From the NCBI GenBank assembly GCA_030765065.1, contig CM060984.1, forward strand, positions 99,057,488 to 99,121,487: DNA of 64,000 nucleotides, read 5' to 3'. The notes under the pieces are model-generated. The model did no database searches. It saw nothing but the letters and a program-made list of their open reading frames with translations, and was not told where the DNA came from. The position numbers were made by a program, and so were the translations under genes. Below, one piece after another: positions 1 through 11,502 of this stretch. The stretch comes from Deroplatys truncata. Lineage: Eukaryota; Arthropoda; Insecta; Mantodea; Mantidae. Each line of letters begins with the position of its first letter. Within the stretch, counting starts at the first letter, position 1.

Positions 1-280
1 CAAGCCACTTTTTCATGTACGGGAACAGCTGGAAATTGCTTGCGGCCAAGTCCGGGCTGTACGAGGGATGGTCAAAAACGTCCCATTTGAACTTGGCCAA
101 AAGTTCATTTGTGTTGTTTGCTGTGTGAGGGCGAGCGTTGTCATGCAAAAACACAACCCCAAATGTCAGATTTGGGGTTGTGTTTTTGCATGACGATGCT
201 TGTTTTGGATTGCTCTTCTTAGCCTTTTCACGCTTCACGCGCACTTCACACTTGGCGGGATTTGTTATTTCGGCACTCAT
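1..280 (-). pseudogene. Mariner transposase, internal deletion, 3' end off window
   Basis: The frame starts MSAEITNPAKCEVR at 280, like the N-terminus of many insect mariner transposases. It then runs through a basic lysine-rich stretch of about 25 residues directly into FGVVFLHDNARPHTA (about 175-118), which contains the second catalytic aspartate. HPSYSPDLAA (about 80-50) follows, with the region of the third aspartate. The helix-turn-helix DNA-binding domain and the first catalytic aspartate, normally about 200 residues, are absent, so the protein cannot be an active transposase. The reading frame is otherwise open to the window edge. Members of this family cut and paste DNA at TA sites. 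The deletion junction coincides with the palindrome at 140-194. Confidence 0.7.
140..194. repeat. Perfect 25-bp inverted repeat with 5-bp spacer
   Basis: The arms at 140-164 and 170-194 are exact reverse complements around the spacer GTCAG. Both arms derive from the mariner codons for FGVVFLHD, so one arm is a snap-back copy of the other. It sits at the transposase deletion junction. Confidence 0.9.
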
Positions 281-286
281 GTTATT

Positions 287-320
287 AGGTTATAACTAGC
301 TAACATGCTAGTTATAACCT
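287..320. repeat. Perfect 14-bp inverted repeat in mariner 5' leader
   Basis: AGGTTATAACTAGC (287-300) and its exact reverse complement (307-320) flank TAACAT. It lies between the mariner start codon and terminal repeat. It could be a regulatory hairpin or a second snap-back. Confidence 0.8.
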
Positions 321-453
321 AGCTATGATGCTCCACCTTGCACAGCTAGAAGCGTACTGAGCCACTGCGAACGCTAATGTCGAAATGGGGCGCTACTCAC
401 ACTACTTCTCGTGCTATGCATGAACGGAGGTTACTTTCTGGACAGCTCTCGTA

Positions 454-2030
454 ATATGGCTACCTGCAGGCTATTCTACGGCTTTCATATTTCAAGAATG
501 GTCATCTTGATCTTAATTATTTAACTTGGGAGAGTCCCACACCGATCTAAGAAATGTTTGTTATCTAACTGTTATAAAATGCTTAAAAGTAAAGCAAAAT
601 CGTGGCTATCTCGACGCACTTGGTAGCAAATGCAGTTGCGTTACATCGAAATGGGGATACTATCTCCAGAAATGCTCTGACATCAGGTTTAGCTAAGAAA
701 TCTTATAATTGCTAGACCATTAAGCTTCCAGAGACACTAAGTTCCACTGGGTGCTTCAGAGATTGGTTGGGGGTGATGGAACCTATATTTCACTAGGGGA
801 TACTGGATTAAATGACTAATGAAGCTGATGCCATATAACAATAATAACATAATTCAAACTAATATCCACGGAAGAAACCGCGCGTAAAAGCTAGTGGTGT
901 TGGGGTGCGGTGGCGGCGATGGTGGTAGTATTAACCCAAATGTATCCATTTGTAAATCAACTGTACCAGAGTTACACGCTGAAGACTTTGTCTTTCCCTT
1001 GACATGTTAGTATGGATTGTCATTCCATTGTTGTTTCATGAAAGCCGGGCATTTGGCACAATAATTCTTCCCAGCAATGAAAATTACACTATATTTTATA
1101 ACTCCTAAAACATGTTCGTCTGCATTTTGCATTTTTTTGGTTGAGTACTTCTTAGTGTATACGGATTCGTTTAAAAATGTGTATTTATGTTCATTAGTAT
1201 GGGTTCTCTGCTATTTTTCCCCTTCCTCTACATCTCCCCCCATCCGCTCTCTCTCTCTCTCTTTTGGCAAGTGCGATTTCTTTTAATCCCTTGACACCAA
1301 AAAGTGCTTAAGAAAATATCAGCAAAGACCTAGAGGCTGGAGTAATAAACACATGGGATTATGAAAACAGACGTAGATTATGTCAACAGCAAAAGCTGGC
1401 ATAAAAAGGATAAACCTAAACAGCTATTGAAATAGCAAATAAAGAACAAGGATTTCTTAGACATAACTCACGTGACGACACCCACGAAGCAATGAGGAAA
1501 AGAAAACAAAAAAGAAGCTGAGTTCAAAAGTCCGTTAGGACTGAGATATTGCACCATTTCAAAAGTAGGGCACATCAAGAAAACTTAGGATAGAGAATAT
1601 ATTAGTTTTCCACATAGTTATTTTCAAGAACTCAAAAGAATGCCATTCTGACAGGATTTGACCCATATAAACGATACTTAACCTTAAGGTCAACACGAAA
1701 GTTGGCATCTTTAGTCTCGAGGATAAAGCTAAATCGGAGTTCCACGAAAAGGTCCTAGTTCAAATGCCTGTGCCAAATTATCATACAAACAAAAGTACGC
1801 ATAATCAAAACATGTCTGTCTTAAGGTATAAAAGTGGCTTTGGAATATTTTGATGATTTAAACTTATTTTACGGTGCTTTATGATTACTTTAGCTTTATG
1901 GATATTTGTTCTAATATAAGTATGGAAAATGGTTCACTTATGTCAAACTGAACTTAGTACCTACTACATTTATGTTTTCCTTCTGTTGACGGTATAGTTT
2001 CATGCTACATTGGTCACCTTGGTTATGACC
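454..2030. other. No recognisable gene or element
   Basis: AT-rich sequence with only short open frames. It contains a (CT)n run at 1247-1262 and a GGT/GGC-rich patch near 900-930. I see no repeat shared with the rest of the window. Confidence 0.5.
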
Positions 2031-2300
2031 GACAAGGATGGCCGAGCTCGTTAAAGCGCGGACTGGTGAGCCGAAGTTCTGGTTAAAATCCAGCCAGAAC
2101 CATCTCTCTGAATGAGGTTTTTTTTCCCTCGGTCCTCATAACTAGCAAATGCCGTGGAGGTACCCTACATTTAGGCCTAAAAAGTTTCCTTCCTAAATGC
2201 CCTTTCCCAATAATCATTTCATTTCATGTATCATCAGTGTCCACATCCTGTGGTGTAGTATGCAATAAGAACGCATGCTAAACACTACATAAATAAAACA
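2031..2300 (+). mobile_element. tRNA-derived SINE
   Basis: A tRNA-like head has box A TGGCCGAGCTCG (2039-2050) and a box B-like GGTTAAAATCC (2081-2091), spaced as in RNA polymerase III promoters. It resembles a Leu/Ser-type tRNA but lacks matching acceptor stems. A non-tRNA body follows and ends in an A-rich tail near 2290-2300. A functional tRNA is unlikely. Confidence 0.55.
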
Positions 2301-2394
2301 GAACTTCCACTATCGCTTATTTTAATATAGTTTCTACATACTATTCCTACGCAAGCTTATTACTGCCATTCCTACCACGTGCATAGTGAATGAA

Positions 2395-2500
2395 CGAATG
2401 AGTGTATTTATTTACATAACGGAATACTAGATTACACAGATCCCTATCGCACGGGTCCGCAGACCGCACGTGCTGTTAAAATATAACACACAGTATAGTA
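2395..2500 (+). repeat. Short interspersed repeat, copy 1 (also at 25185)
   Basis: It shares the order GTATTTATTTACAT, ATCCCTATC, ACGGGTCCGCAGA and TGCTGTTAAAATA with 25185-25290, with scattered differences. The family is unidentified. Confidence 0.5.
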
Positions 2501-2692
2501 AGAAATATTGATGATGATGATAATAAATATACATAACACTAATAATATCTGAAAAAACAAAAATGACCAACGTTTAACTCTTCTTACACACCCGCTTCCC
2601 TACTATTAGCCATCTCAGCTAAATTTACCCATTCCCTTCATGTCTTCCTTGCCTGCCAGTAGCGTCCATCATGCCCTTAACTCTCCATTCGA

Positions 2693-3560
2693 AGTATCAC
2701 GTACATAGTAGGTAGAGAAAGTATTGCATTTCACCCAAAAATTCGATGCTGAGATTACACCGAAAATGCATATTTTGTGGCACCTTAAACAAAAAACAAG
2801 GCATTTTAGAAAAAGTCCGTGTGTTTTTGTGTGAGTGAGTGAGTGCTTGTGGACAGCATAACTAAACAGCGAAAAGTCGTATAAATACCAAACTTTGTAA
2901 TTGAGCATCTTCCAAAGATTTCGCACGAAGATTTTCAAGAAAAGCCCCATCCCAAACTACCCCTTATATGGAACATTTTTCGACAATTTTTATTTTCTAA
3001 AAAATTACTCTAACGATTTTGATTAAACCACCACATATTAAAGGTATTTACATGACAAATAAAATGTATATCTTGGATTTTCTGGGAACAGCCTTTGATG
3101 TCCTCTTCATTCAGAAGGAATTTTGTATAGTCTTGTATAACCGTTAAACATTAATCGATAAACGAAAACGCACTGCACAAACAATGTAGAACTCTATACA
3201 ACACACAATTTATACCAAATAACCTTTCTGTGGCATTGGCCATTTCCGAGATATCCGTTATCAATGGTTCGAATTGTTCGGTACTTAGCCATTCTTTTAA
3301 AATCCTGTCGATTTTCAGTTCTTTCTCGGGATGTCGTCGGAAGAGTATGGAATTTTAAGGCCAGCGTATAGCGTCCGTTTTTTAAACATCTGACTATAGC
3401 TATTCCTTTTGTATTTTTAACGAAATGTTTAATGCAGCTATTTCCGGAAGGTTTTGTGTAGATTAAAATGAAGCAGATAGAAAAATAAACGTTCGTAAGT
3501 AATTTGTATACCCACTAATAAGGTATAGAGGGTAGAGAAAGTCGTGGAAATGTAAGACAT
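2693..3560 (-). mobile_element. Family A repeat, old subfamily, near full length
   Basis: Antisense copy. It opens with the reverse of the family 3' end (GTAGGTAGAGAAAGTATTGC) and includes the TG-rich block near 2820-2860. It closes with GTAGAGAAAGTCGTGG and a degenerate ACATCA. It is diverged from the younger copies throughout. No transposase or reverse transcriptase is encoded; the small open frames here are incidental. Confidence 0.75.
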
Positions 3561-3570
3561 CAAGCTTATT

Positions 3571-4460
3571 ACTTTCTCTACTACGTATAGTAAGTAGGGG
3601 AAGTATTGCATTCCACCCAAAAATTCGATACCGAGATTTCACCGGAAATACATGTTTTGAGACCTCCTGAATCCAAAAAAAGCATTTTTGGAAACATGTC
3701 CGTGTGTGTGTCTGTGTGTGTGTGTGTGTGTGTGTGTCTGTGTGTGTGTGTGTCTGTGTGTGTGTCTGTGAACAGCATAACTCAAAAACGAACAGTCGGA
3801 GACACACCAAACTTGGTATTTAGGTTCAGTATCTTCCAGAGATGCGACACGAAGGTTTTCAAGAAAATCCCCCCACCCCAGACTACCCTTTACATGGAAG
3901 ATTTTTCGAAAATTTTAATTTTCTCAAAAATGGCTCTAACGATTTTGATGAAAATATCATATGTTTAAGATAATGTCATGAGAAATGAAATGTATATCTC
4001 CAATTTTCTGGGAATGTCTCCAAAAGTATTCTTCATTGTGAACGACTTTTGCATAACTGGTAAACCATAAGAGATAGACAAAATTTTACTACACAAAAAA
4101 TGTAGATCGCGTTAAAATACACAACTTATGTCATATACATTTCTTTTGTTGAGTGAACCGTTTTCGAGATATTGCTTGTTATTTCCTTAAATTTTCCAAT
4201 ACTTATACTTTTTCTCAAATACGTTATTCATTTTTTTATGTCCTGACATGCAAAGAGAATGGAATGCGCCACATAGCAACCAGCGTTAAAATATTTGACT
4301 ATCGCTTAAAAGCTACCATATTCCGCTTGCATCTACAAGAAAATTACCAATAAGATTGACATCTCGATATCTCGATTAACATGAAGCATATGGAGAATAG
4401 GCGTTTGTAAAAATAGATTGTACAAGAGTAGAGAAAGTCATGTGAGTGTAACACATCAGA
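3571..4460 (-). mobile_element. Family A repeat, young subfamily, full length (890 bp)
   Basis: Antisense copy from ACTTTCTCTACTACGTATAG (3571) to ACACATCAGA (4460), very close to the copies at 15257-16102 and 17895-18750. It lies between pieces of older copies, and the right flank resumes old-subfamily sense sequence (TTCTATCCGCTTCATG). This suggests insertion into an old copy at its CTTATTTTTCTATC tract. Confidence 0.8.
3702..3770. repeat. TG/TCTG microsatellite inside family A copy
   Basis: An interrupted (TG)n with TCTG units, expanded from the CA-rich block present in every family A copy. Confidence 0.9.
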
Positions 4461-5350
4461 TTTTTTTTCTATCCGCTTCATGTTAAATGAGATAAGCACT
4501 TGCAGATATAGTTTCATTACACACTTCGTTGTAGATTCAGACAACAGAGGGAGAGGAAACCGATTGGATGGTCAGGTGTTTCAAAGCGGCTAGCTATAGT
4601 TTCAAAATTCCATACTCTTTCCATGACATCACGAGAAGCAATGAATAGCAACAGCACTTTAAAATACTTAAAAAGCATCGAACAACTGAAACCAATGCTA
4701 ACGGATATCTCGGAAATGGCTAATGCCACAAAAACTTATTTGAAGTAAATTTGTGTTTTAGTGAGATCTACATTTTTTTAAGTACTTTTTTGTCTATCTC
4801 TTAACATTTAACAGTTATATAACATTATACAACATTTCTGCTGAGTGAAGTGGACTTCACAGGCTATTCCTAGAAAATTCAAGATATACATTTTATTTGT
4901 GATGAAATATCTTAAATATGGTATTTCAGTCAAAATCTTAGAGCTATTTTTCAGCAAATCAAAGATTTTGGAAAATGTTCCATGTAAATGATAGACTGGC
5001 TTGGTGGATTTGTTTGCAAATTTTTGCCTTGTAGAATACTGAACTTAAATTCCAAGTTTGGTATTTATCTGACTTTTCCATTTTGAGTTATATTGTTCAT
5101 AGCCACACTGACTGGCGCGCACACACACACACACACATATATATATACATACATACATACATGCATGCATGCATTCATACATACATACATACATTCATGC
5201 ATTCATACATACATACATACATGCATACGGAGCTTTTTCTAAATAATATGTTTTTATTTAGAAGACCTCAAAACATGTATTTCCGTGAACCACATCTTTG
5301 TGTGGAATGCACTGTATTCTCTGCCTACCAGATATGCGGTAGAGAAAGTA
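4461..5350 (+). mobile_element. Family A repeat, old subfamily, 5'-interrupted
   Basis: Sense copy. It begins at the TTCTATCCGCTTCATGTTA position of the family and runs through the GTTTGGTATTTATC and TGAGTTATATTGTTCA landmarks. It ends GCGGTAGAGAAAGTAAT at 5350. Its CA block has become the long compound microsatellite at 5117-5227. Confidence 0.7.
5117..5227. repeat. Compound (CA)n-(TA)n-(ACAT)n microsatellite
   Basis: CA repeat, then TATATATA, then many CATA/CATG/CATT units. It occupies the CA-block position of the enclosing family A copy, so it probably grew from that block. Confidence 0.9.
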
Positions 5351-5399
5351 ATACATTAATTTTGGTTTGATTGCGTTTGCTACCACGTGGACTCTTAAG

Positions 5400-5555
5400 G
5401 GCCATAGAAATTATTTGCCATCCGACACTCACCTGTGTGGCTAGGAAAAGCCACAGGAAACCCTAGTCAGGTCGGTTGATATGAAAAGTTTAGCCATAAT
5501 TCATCCTGAATGCGAGCCTCGGTATTAACACTGAGTCGTTTCGGTCGACTTTTTA
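5400..5555 (-). mobile_element. Degenerate tRNA-derived SINE
   Basis: The antisense order matches the SINEs at 7140 and 8030: GGAAACCCTAGTCAGGTCGG, then CCTGAATGCGAG, then TTAACACTGAGTCG. Box B is no longer recognisable. Confidence 0.45.
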
Positions 5556-5559
5556 AACT

Positions 5560-7135
5560 TATTGTCTATGCGTTTGTGTAATTAAGTCTATACATAAGGT
5601 TTTGTTTACCTTTCCACCTTTCATTATCATTTGTGTTTTTTATCCTTTTCTCTCCGTTTCACGCAGTACACAGTGAACCAAGCGCTGTGTTTCAAGAGGG
5701 CGAGATTTCTGGCGTCACTCGCTCAGTCACTCGGCCAAAAGGTTAAAGCGAATAAAGCAATAAAAAAACGTGGGCTGCAAAGAAATACGACTATAGTCTC
5801 CGTCACGAAGAGGAAAATGGTATTTGTCGCACAGTCAGTTGCAAGAAGAAAACGAGTGTTTGCAAGCACGTGGCGTTGAGTGGGAAACAGGAGACACATT
5901 ATTTTGTTGTTAAACATTAATGTACTACATAATACGTATATTATCTTATCCTTCGTCATTGGATACTCCTTCAGAGAGCAAATTTCAAAAGGGTCTGCAC
6001 AAAGGAGTGATTTATAGCTCGAAATTATCAAATACAACCGTTAAACAGCGAGCAAGTTCACACAAATTTGCTATGTAATACACTACACTAAGTGGCCAGA
6101 AATTGCATCACTATGACTTCGCAGAATGTTTTACTACTGCGCAACCGACTTTGTTCGTAACGTAGACCTTAGAATTGTACCGGTTCCATTTCTAACTTGC
6201 TTGCCACTAGCTACTCCGCAACAAGCAGGACAAGTTAGCTTGCTTGTCCGAAAGACAAGAGTGCTCACGCACTCAACACGGAATTCACGAAGACAAAACC
6301 TAAGTTATCTTAAAGCCGGTGATGGAAGATACTGTGGCTCTTTTGGGTCAAAATCTGCATTTTGGGTTTTTGTGTTATTAAACAGCAGTAGCCACTTCAG
6401 TGTACGTGTATGCAAGGATTAATTCACAAAGTCGTGTGTAAAAAGCCCTAATTGCACCATAGTTAAAGTTAGCACCCATATATAACATGCAAACTTTTAG
6501 AGACATTTTCTTACACTTTAATAATTACTACATTTGCATACGTTCAAAAGTAAATGGGATCTTAGACACTGGAAGACTGTAATTTTTGCTGTATGTTGTG
6601 TAGACATACAAGATAAATAAAGCATGGAATTTATGATCAAATTTATACTTTTTGAACAAGCAAATAAAGCGTGTACAGAGACACTTAAAATTATTGATCT
6701 TTAATACGTTGTATATATGAAAATAATTTTCTCCAATTGTAATCACGATGTCGCAAATTCAAATTGTGAGGTATTTTTTTAATTGTCTGTGTTTTGAAAA
6801 AAAAATTCAGTTGGTTTAATAAAAAATTGTACAACAACTTTCATTTTGGAACACGCAATTTTTTCAAGAGATAAATTTCAATAACTTAAAATACTAACAG
6901 TCTTACAGAAGTTAAATAAACCCTAAGTGTACATACAAAAGCTTAATGTTGTAGCTTCAAAAAATGTAAAACTTTGAAATTTTAACCATTACCTCCTTTG
7001 AATTTTGCAAAGCTGTTGTGACTGTAGAGTAGTGAAATGAGCTACACTTGCGGTATAATTGTATCGCTGTTAGAAGTAGACAGACGGAGGTGCCTCCAAT
7101 AACTGGAGCACAGCACCGTAAGTAGGCATATTGTG
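5560..7135. other. No recognisable gene or element
   Basis: Several frames of 70-104 codons occur on both strands (for example 5631-5879 and 6126-6422 on plus). None shows a motif, and they overlap one another in conflicting frames. I see no shared repeat. Confidence 0.45.
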
Positions 7136-7139
7136 TCCT

Positions 7140-7625
7140 TTTTTTCAAATAACCCCAAGTATGAAGGGGAGATCCGAAAGGCGACCAAATGCGGAAAACG
7201 ATGAGCGAAAGCAAGGTCGGGATCCCAAGATCCAATATGGCACCACTTCTGACGCCGGTGACCTAAGCTACCCACAACCCGAGGGCAATCGAGACATCTC
7301 CCAGGAATGGAGACCTAGCGGTCCCAACAAACTCCAGGAAGAAATCTTTCCAAAGCGCAAATTCCAACCGTCCCGCAGCAACACACCAACCGCGTCGCCT
7401 GATCCTACAACTCTGAAACATATGAAAGTAAATGATGGAGACAGGAAAGATAGAGGGGAAATTCGTAGAAGGTAGAAGGGGAACCACACCGGGATTAGCC
7501 TACCTAGCCGGTGAAACCACGAAAACCCCACGGCCAGATTGGCCGGCCCTGGGAATCGAACCCAGGACCACGCGAATGCGAGTCTCACACGTTACCGCGG
7601 AGTCATCCGCTCCGTTGTATCGATG
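7140..7625 (-). mobile_element. tRNA-derived SINE with long GC-rich body
   Basis: On minus, a perfect box B (GGTTCGATTCC, 7562-7552) follows a degenerate tRNA-like 5' part (CCGCGGTAACGTGTGAG). The body contains GGCCGGCCAATCTGGCCG and GTTTTCGTGGTTTCACC, motifs shared with the other SINEs here. The 7140-7430 part is unusually GC-rich for the window and may be SINE body or a separate repeat. Open frames of 74-114 codons on both strands reflect the base composition. Confidence 0.6.
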
Positions 7626-8025
7626 TATGTTTCAGTATCTTTATTACTGCAGTTCAGGCTGATTAAATCAACCCTAAATGAGATAAAAGCAGACATTTAG
7701 AAGTGAGGAACATAACTATGTAACAAGGAGAACTTAAATCCGGCATGAAAAAAGTTTCTTGTCTTTATAAGCAGGTGTCCAATAAGCCAATAAAACGTCA
7801 TACAATATTTCTGTTGTACTTTTCCGTAGAGGGAAATATCCCCAAATACCTACTGAATGTATTTAAAATGTTAATTCACTCAGCTGAATCTTCTTCATAT
7901 TCTTCTTCAACAGATTACCTTCCCTTTGTAGGACTTACGTCCCAAGGACTTACAAGTCTATGCCTTGGGTCAGGCTACTGACGAGGAGTAAGCAAACTCT
8001 GGATCATAGCACATCCAGGATGGGT
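7626..8025. other. No recognisable feature
   Basis: Only a 78-codon frame without motifs (7745-7981) is present. Confidence 0.4.
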
Positions 8026-8029
8026 GATT

Positions 8030-8250
8030 AGCCCAATACCTGATATGGTGGTGAAGAAGAAAGAAATTAAATCTAGTGATGAAAGAAGTGATAGGAAAAT
8101 TCGCGGATCAAATTATCCAACCCAGCGTTCGCCTGACGACCAAGGAAAACCGCGAGAAAATCTTCGACCAGATCGGTCGGCACTGGGGGGTTTGAACCCG
8201 GGACCTCCCGAATAGCACCACAGTCGTTAACGTCTGAGCCATCTTGGTTT
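8030..8250 (-). mobile_element. tRNA-derived SINE
   Basis: On minus, box A-like TGGCTCAGACGTTAACG (8240-8224) and box B GGGTTCAAACC (8199-8189) are spaced as in a tRNA. A body follows with GTTTTCCTTGGTCGTCAGG. The body resembles the SINE at 52858, so they are probably the same family. Confidence 0.65.
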
Positions 8251-8345
8251 AAAATTGCGTATTTCCTATAGGTATAATATTCCTTTGTTTCTAACACTTT
8301 CATATTAATTAACTATCTTTACGAACACAGGTACATTTGTTGGAA

Positions 8346-8383
<38 letters not shown>
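8346..8383. repeat. (CA)n(TA)n microsatellite
   Basis: Uninterrupted ACAC repeat followed by TATA repeat. Confidence 0.9.
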
Positions 8384-8389
8384 GAAATG

Positions 8390-9485
8390 CTTTATTATGG
8401 GGCTTCTTTACATAACTACTTTTGAAGAAATTGAAACTTAATGTATGAAACAATTACTTAAAACGTGTGTATTACGAAACCAAAACCATTCTAGTAACTA
8501 AAAATAATACGAATATTTGTTACTTTAAATAAGCAAATCGTTTGTATTGAAGAGCTCTAGTTATTTATATTAGCCCACGCTGTATGTAATTACATAGAAT
8601 TCACCATACAAATTGTCTAGATCATTGTATAATGATTTCATAAGATCCGAAGGAGGCAGTTAAATGTTAATTAATGGCAGTTAATTAATTCGTCATTCGA
8701 GTTTAAGAAGTTAATCGTGCACATAGGTTAAGCCAGGTAGCCTTGTATAAAATGCATATTTTATATAAGGCTTTATTGCTTTATGTGGTTTATTGTGTAA
8801 ATAGCTAAATCCAAAATTGTATCCGCAACCATAACATAGAGCCAAAGTCATAAACGCAGATCACTCAAAGAGCAGACATATCCTGGAGTACATGAAGGAC
8901 GACCCCGAAAGACGGCGGATATACCCGTCATTCGTAGAGAAAGGTTTAAATTAGTCTATTTTTCTGATTTAAAGAAGCCGTTTAGAATTCTCAACTATCA
9001 AAATGCTCAGCCCTATAGTCAATCTAGCCTTAGAACCAAACTTGACGTAAACAAAACCTTTTGTATCCCTCCGCGTTAGCCTCGTGTGTGAGGTGTGAAG
9101 AACAAACTGCTCGTCATTATCTTACGCATGCAGGAGAGGTGAACGACACTATGCAGAATTAAACGGAAGCTACAACCTTCTTTAGTTTTACTATTATATT
9201 ATTTACTATTTCATATTAAAAAAACATTTCTAACTATGCTTTATTAACTTATTTCTTGAGAACCCACAGATAATAGCGTATATTTAAGGTACCCTATGTT
9301 ATGGTGTGCTTTGGTTTGCTATGTATCGCGGGCTAGTCAATACATCATGTGTTACACCAAGTTGGTTTCTAAGAGTGGAGCAATTATATAGCGTGCCTCT
9401 ACATTAAAACACCATATGGAGGTAGGTGGAGTATATCAGCCTGTATCTAACGCATGCATGTTGTCATTAACTTCTCCATTTATGC
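8390..9485. other. No recognisable gene or element
   Basis: AT-rich sequence without long open frames or repeats shared with the rest of the window. Confidence 0.45.
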
Positions 9486-9488
9486 TCT

Positions 9489-9651
9489 CCCAACACACAC
9501 ACAGACACACACACGGACATGTTTCCAAAAGTGCTTTTTTTTTTTGGATTCAGGGGGTCCTAAAACATGTATTTCCGGTGAAATCTCGGTATCGAGTTTT
9601 TGGGTGGAATACAATACTTCCCCTACTTACTATACGTAGTAGAGAAGGTAA
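9489..9651 (+). mobile_element. Family A repeat, 3' fragment
   Basis: It starts inside the CA block and runs to GTAGTAGAGAAGGTAAAAA. It is nearly identical to the 3' ends of young copies, with a 12-13 T run where most have 7. Confidence 0.75.
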
Positions 9652-9839
9652 AAAGGTTGGAGGGAAACAAAAACACGCTAGGTTAACGCAATATGATGGA
9701 ATGGTGCAAAGCGAATTGCGGGCATCGTTCATTCTTCGCTGTTTGAAACATTCCATCCAGGCTGAATGTAACTTTGTTAAGAATAAACATTCATGATGCC
9801 CTACCAACCTAAAGCTTTTATCATCTTATATCTCCATGT

Positions 9840-10545
9840 TTATCCAAAAAAGCATCTTTGGAAAAAGATCCGCGAGTGTGCCTGTTATCTGTGAACAGCA
9901 TAACTCAAAAACGAAAAGTGGGATAAATACCAAACTTGGTATTTAGGTTTAGTAACTTTCAAAGATGCGAAACGAAGATTTTAAAGAACATTCCCCCACC
10001 TAGACTACCCTTTATATGGAACATTTTTCAAAATATTTTGATTAAAATATCATATGTTTAAGTAATTTTCATGACAAATGAAATGTATATCTTGAATTTT
10101 CTGGGAATGGCTCCAAACGTATTCTTCATTGTGAACGACTTTTGCATAACTGGTAAACTATAAGAGATACACAAAAGTTTACTACACAAAAAATGTAGAC
10201 CGCATTAAAATACAGAATTTATGTCATATACATTTTTTGTTGTTGAGTGAACCATTTTCCAGATATTGCTTGTTATTCCCTTAAATTTTCCAATACTTAT
10301 ACTTTTTCTCAAATGAGAATTCGTTATTCATTTTTTGTCCTGGTAATCCAAAGAGAATGGAATACTCCATATAGCAACCAGCTCTTAAAACATTTGACTA
10401 TCGCTTAAAGCCTACCAATTCCCCTTGCATCTACAAGAAAATTAGCAATAAGATTAACATCTCGATATCTCGATTAACATGAAGTATATGGAGAATAAGC
10501 GTTTGCAAAATTGGTTGTACAAAATTCAAGTGAGTGCATCAGAAT
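9840..10545 (-). mobile_element. Family A repeat lacking its 3' end
   Basis: Antisense copy beginning ATCCAAAAAAGCATCTTTGG. It passes the AACAGCATAACTCAAAAACG and TTGCATAACTGGTAAAC landmarks and ends at AAGTGAGTGCATCAGA, with the usual GTAGAGAAAGT damaged. Confidence 0.7.
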
Positions 10546-11500
10546 TTTATACCTGAAAAATAGTATTTTGAAGTACTAAAAATACAGAGGGCGAGAAATA
10601 AAGCGTAGGTGAAAATTAAATGTCTTACAATAGCCTTAAAACAGAAGTGGAAGTATTTCACTACTTGGTGATGCATCATTCACAAGATAACATTAAATTG
10701 GTATACCGATCGCAGCTGGGCGCAAAAGTTGCGAGGGTATGTATAGTACATATAGCAACAGTGTCTTTTGCTGTCTTAGCAACAGTCTTTGAAGCGTGAG
10801 ACGCGCTATAGTTAATCATGCAGTTTGATGCACAATACATTTCCAGTTTTGTCATAATGATATATGTGGTCTGGGGGGCCAAATATCACGGTGCTACGTA
10901 GCTCGACAGTGGCGCCGACACACACACAGTAGATATTTTTACGCATTAGCAACGGCTCCATTCACCTGTTATAACGGTTTTGTTTATTTTCCGTAGTCGT
11001 TTTAACTTGAAGCACCGGCTTCATACATTTTACGGAGTAATTTTACGCTTTTCCCAGCACGACATCCCTTCTGTCAACAAGACTCTCCCTCTCTTCTACG
11101 CTGTGATGAAAGAAACGACGTAACAGCTTGCCTGGACCATGTTTGCTTTAAGCAGAAAAAGTTAGAGCTCCGGATACAAGTTGTAAAACACATTACACGA
11201 TAATCATCGCTTGTGACGCGGAATTCTGGCGATTAATTATGGCTCTGTCGTTGAGATTCAGCGGAAAACTTGTGATGGTAAGACTCAGAATCAGCAGAGT
11301 GCTTACATAAAATATTCAGGACGAGAAACTCTGCTTAACTCCAGCAAGCATGAAAATGCAAGCTTTATACAGCAGCTATAAAAGCCTAAGTATTTTATTT
11401 CTTCTTGTATTTTATCCGCTCAGGAAAGAACAGCAAAGCGTCAATAGGGTGAAATTTTTGCTTCCATCAGTCAGTAAAATACACATTGGTGTTTAGTTAG
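10546..11500. other. No recognisable gene or element
   Basis: Short conflicting frames only (for example 10676-10882 on minus). Some CpG-containing stretches occur at 10890-11120 but there are no motifs. Confidence 0.4.
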
Positions 11501-11502
11501 TT

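Larger units (their letters stand above)
1..451 (-). mobile_element. Internally deleted mariner element, cut by window edge
   Basis: Read on the minus strand, the right end is a mariner-like terminal repeat starting CGAGAGCTGTCCAGAAAGTA at 451, flanked by TA at 452-453, the usual mariner target. About 170 bp further in is a transposase start codon (280). The reading frame passes almost at once from N-terminal sequence to the C-terminal catalytic part, so most of the transposase is missing. The other end lies beyond base 1. Assignment rests on the catalytic motifs and the terminal repeat; the subfamily is not certain. Confidence 0.75.

Noticed and set aside
5117-5227. CRISPR-like regular repeat
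   Set aside because: Simple (ACAT)n microsatellite in a eukaryotic repeat, with no spacers.
7268-7588. 106-codon minus frame as a gene
   Set aside because: It runs through the SINE tRNA head and its GC-rich body, with competing frames on both strands.
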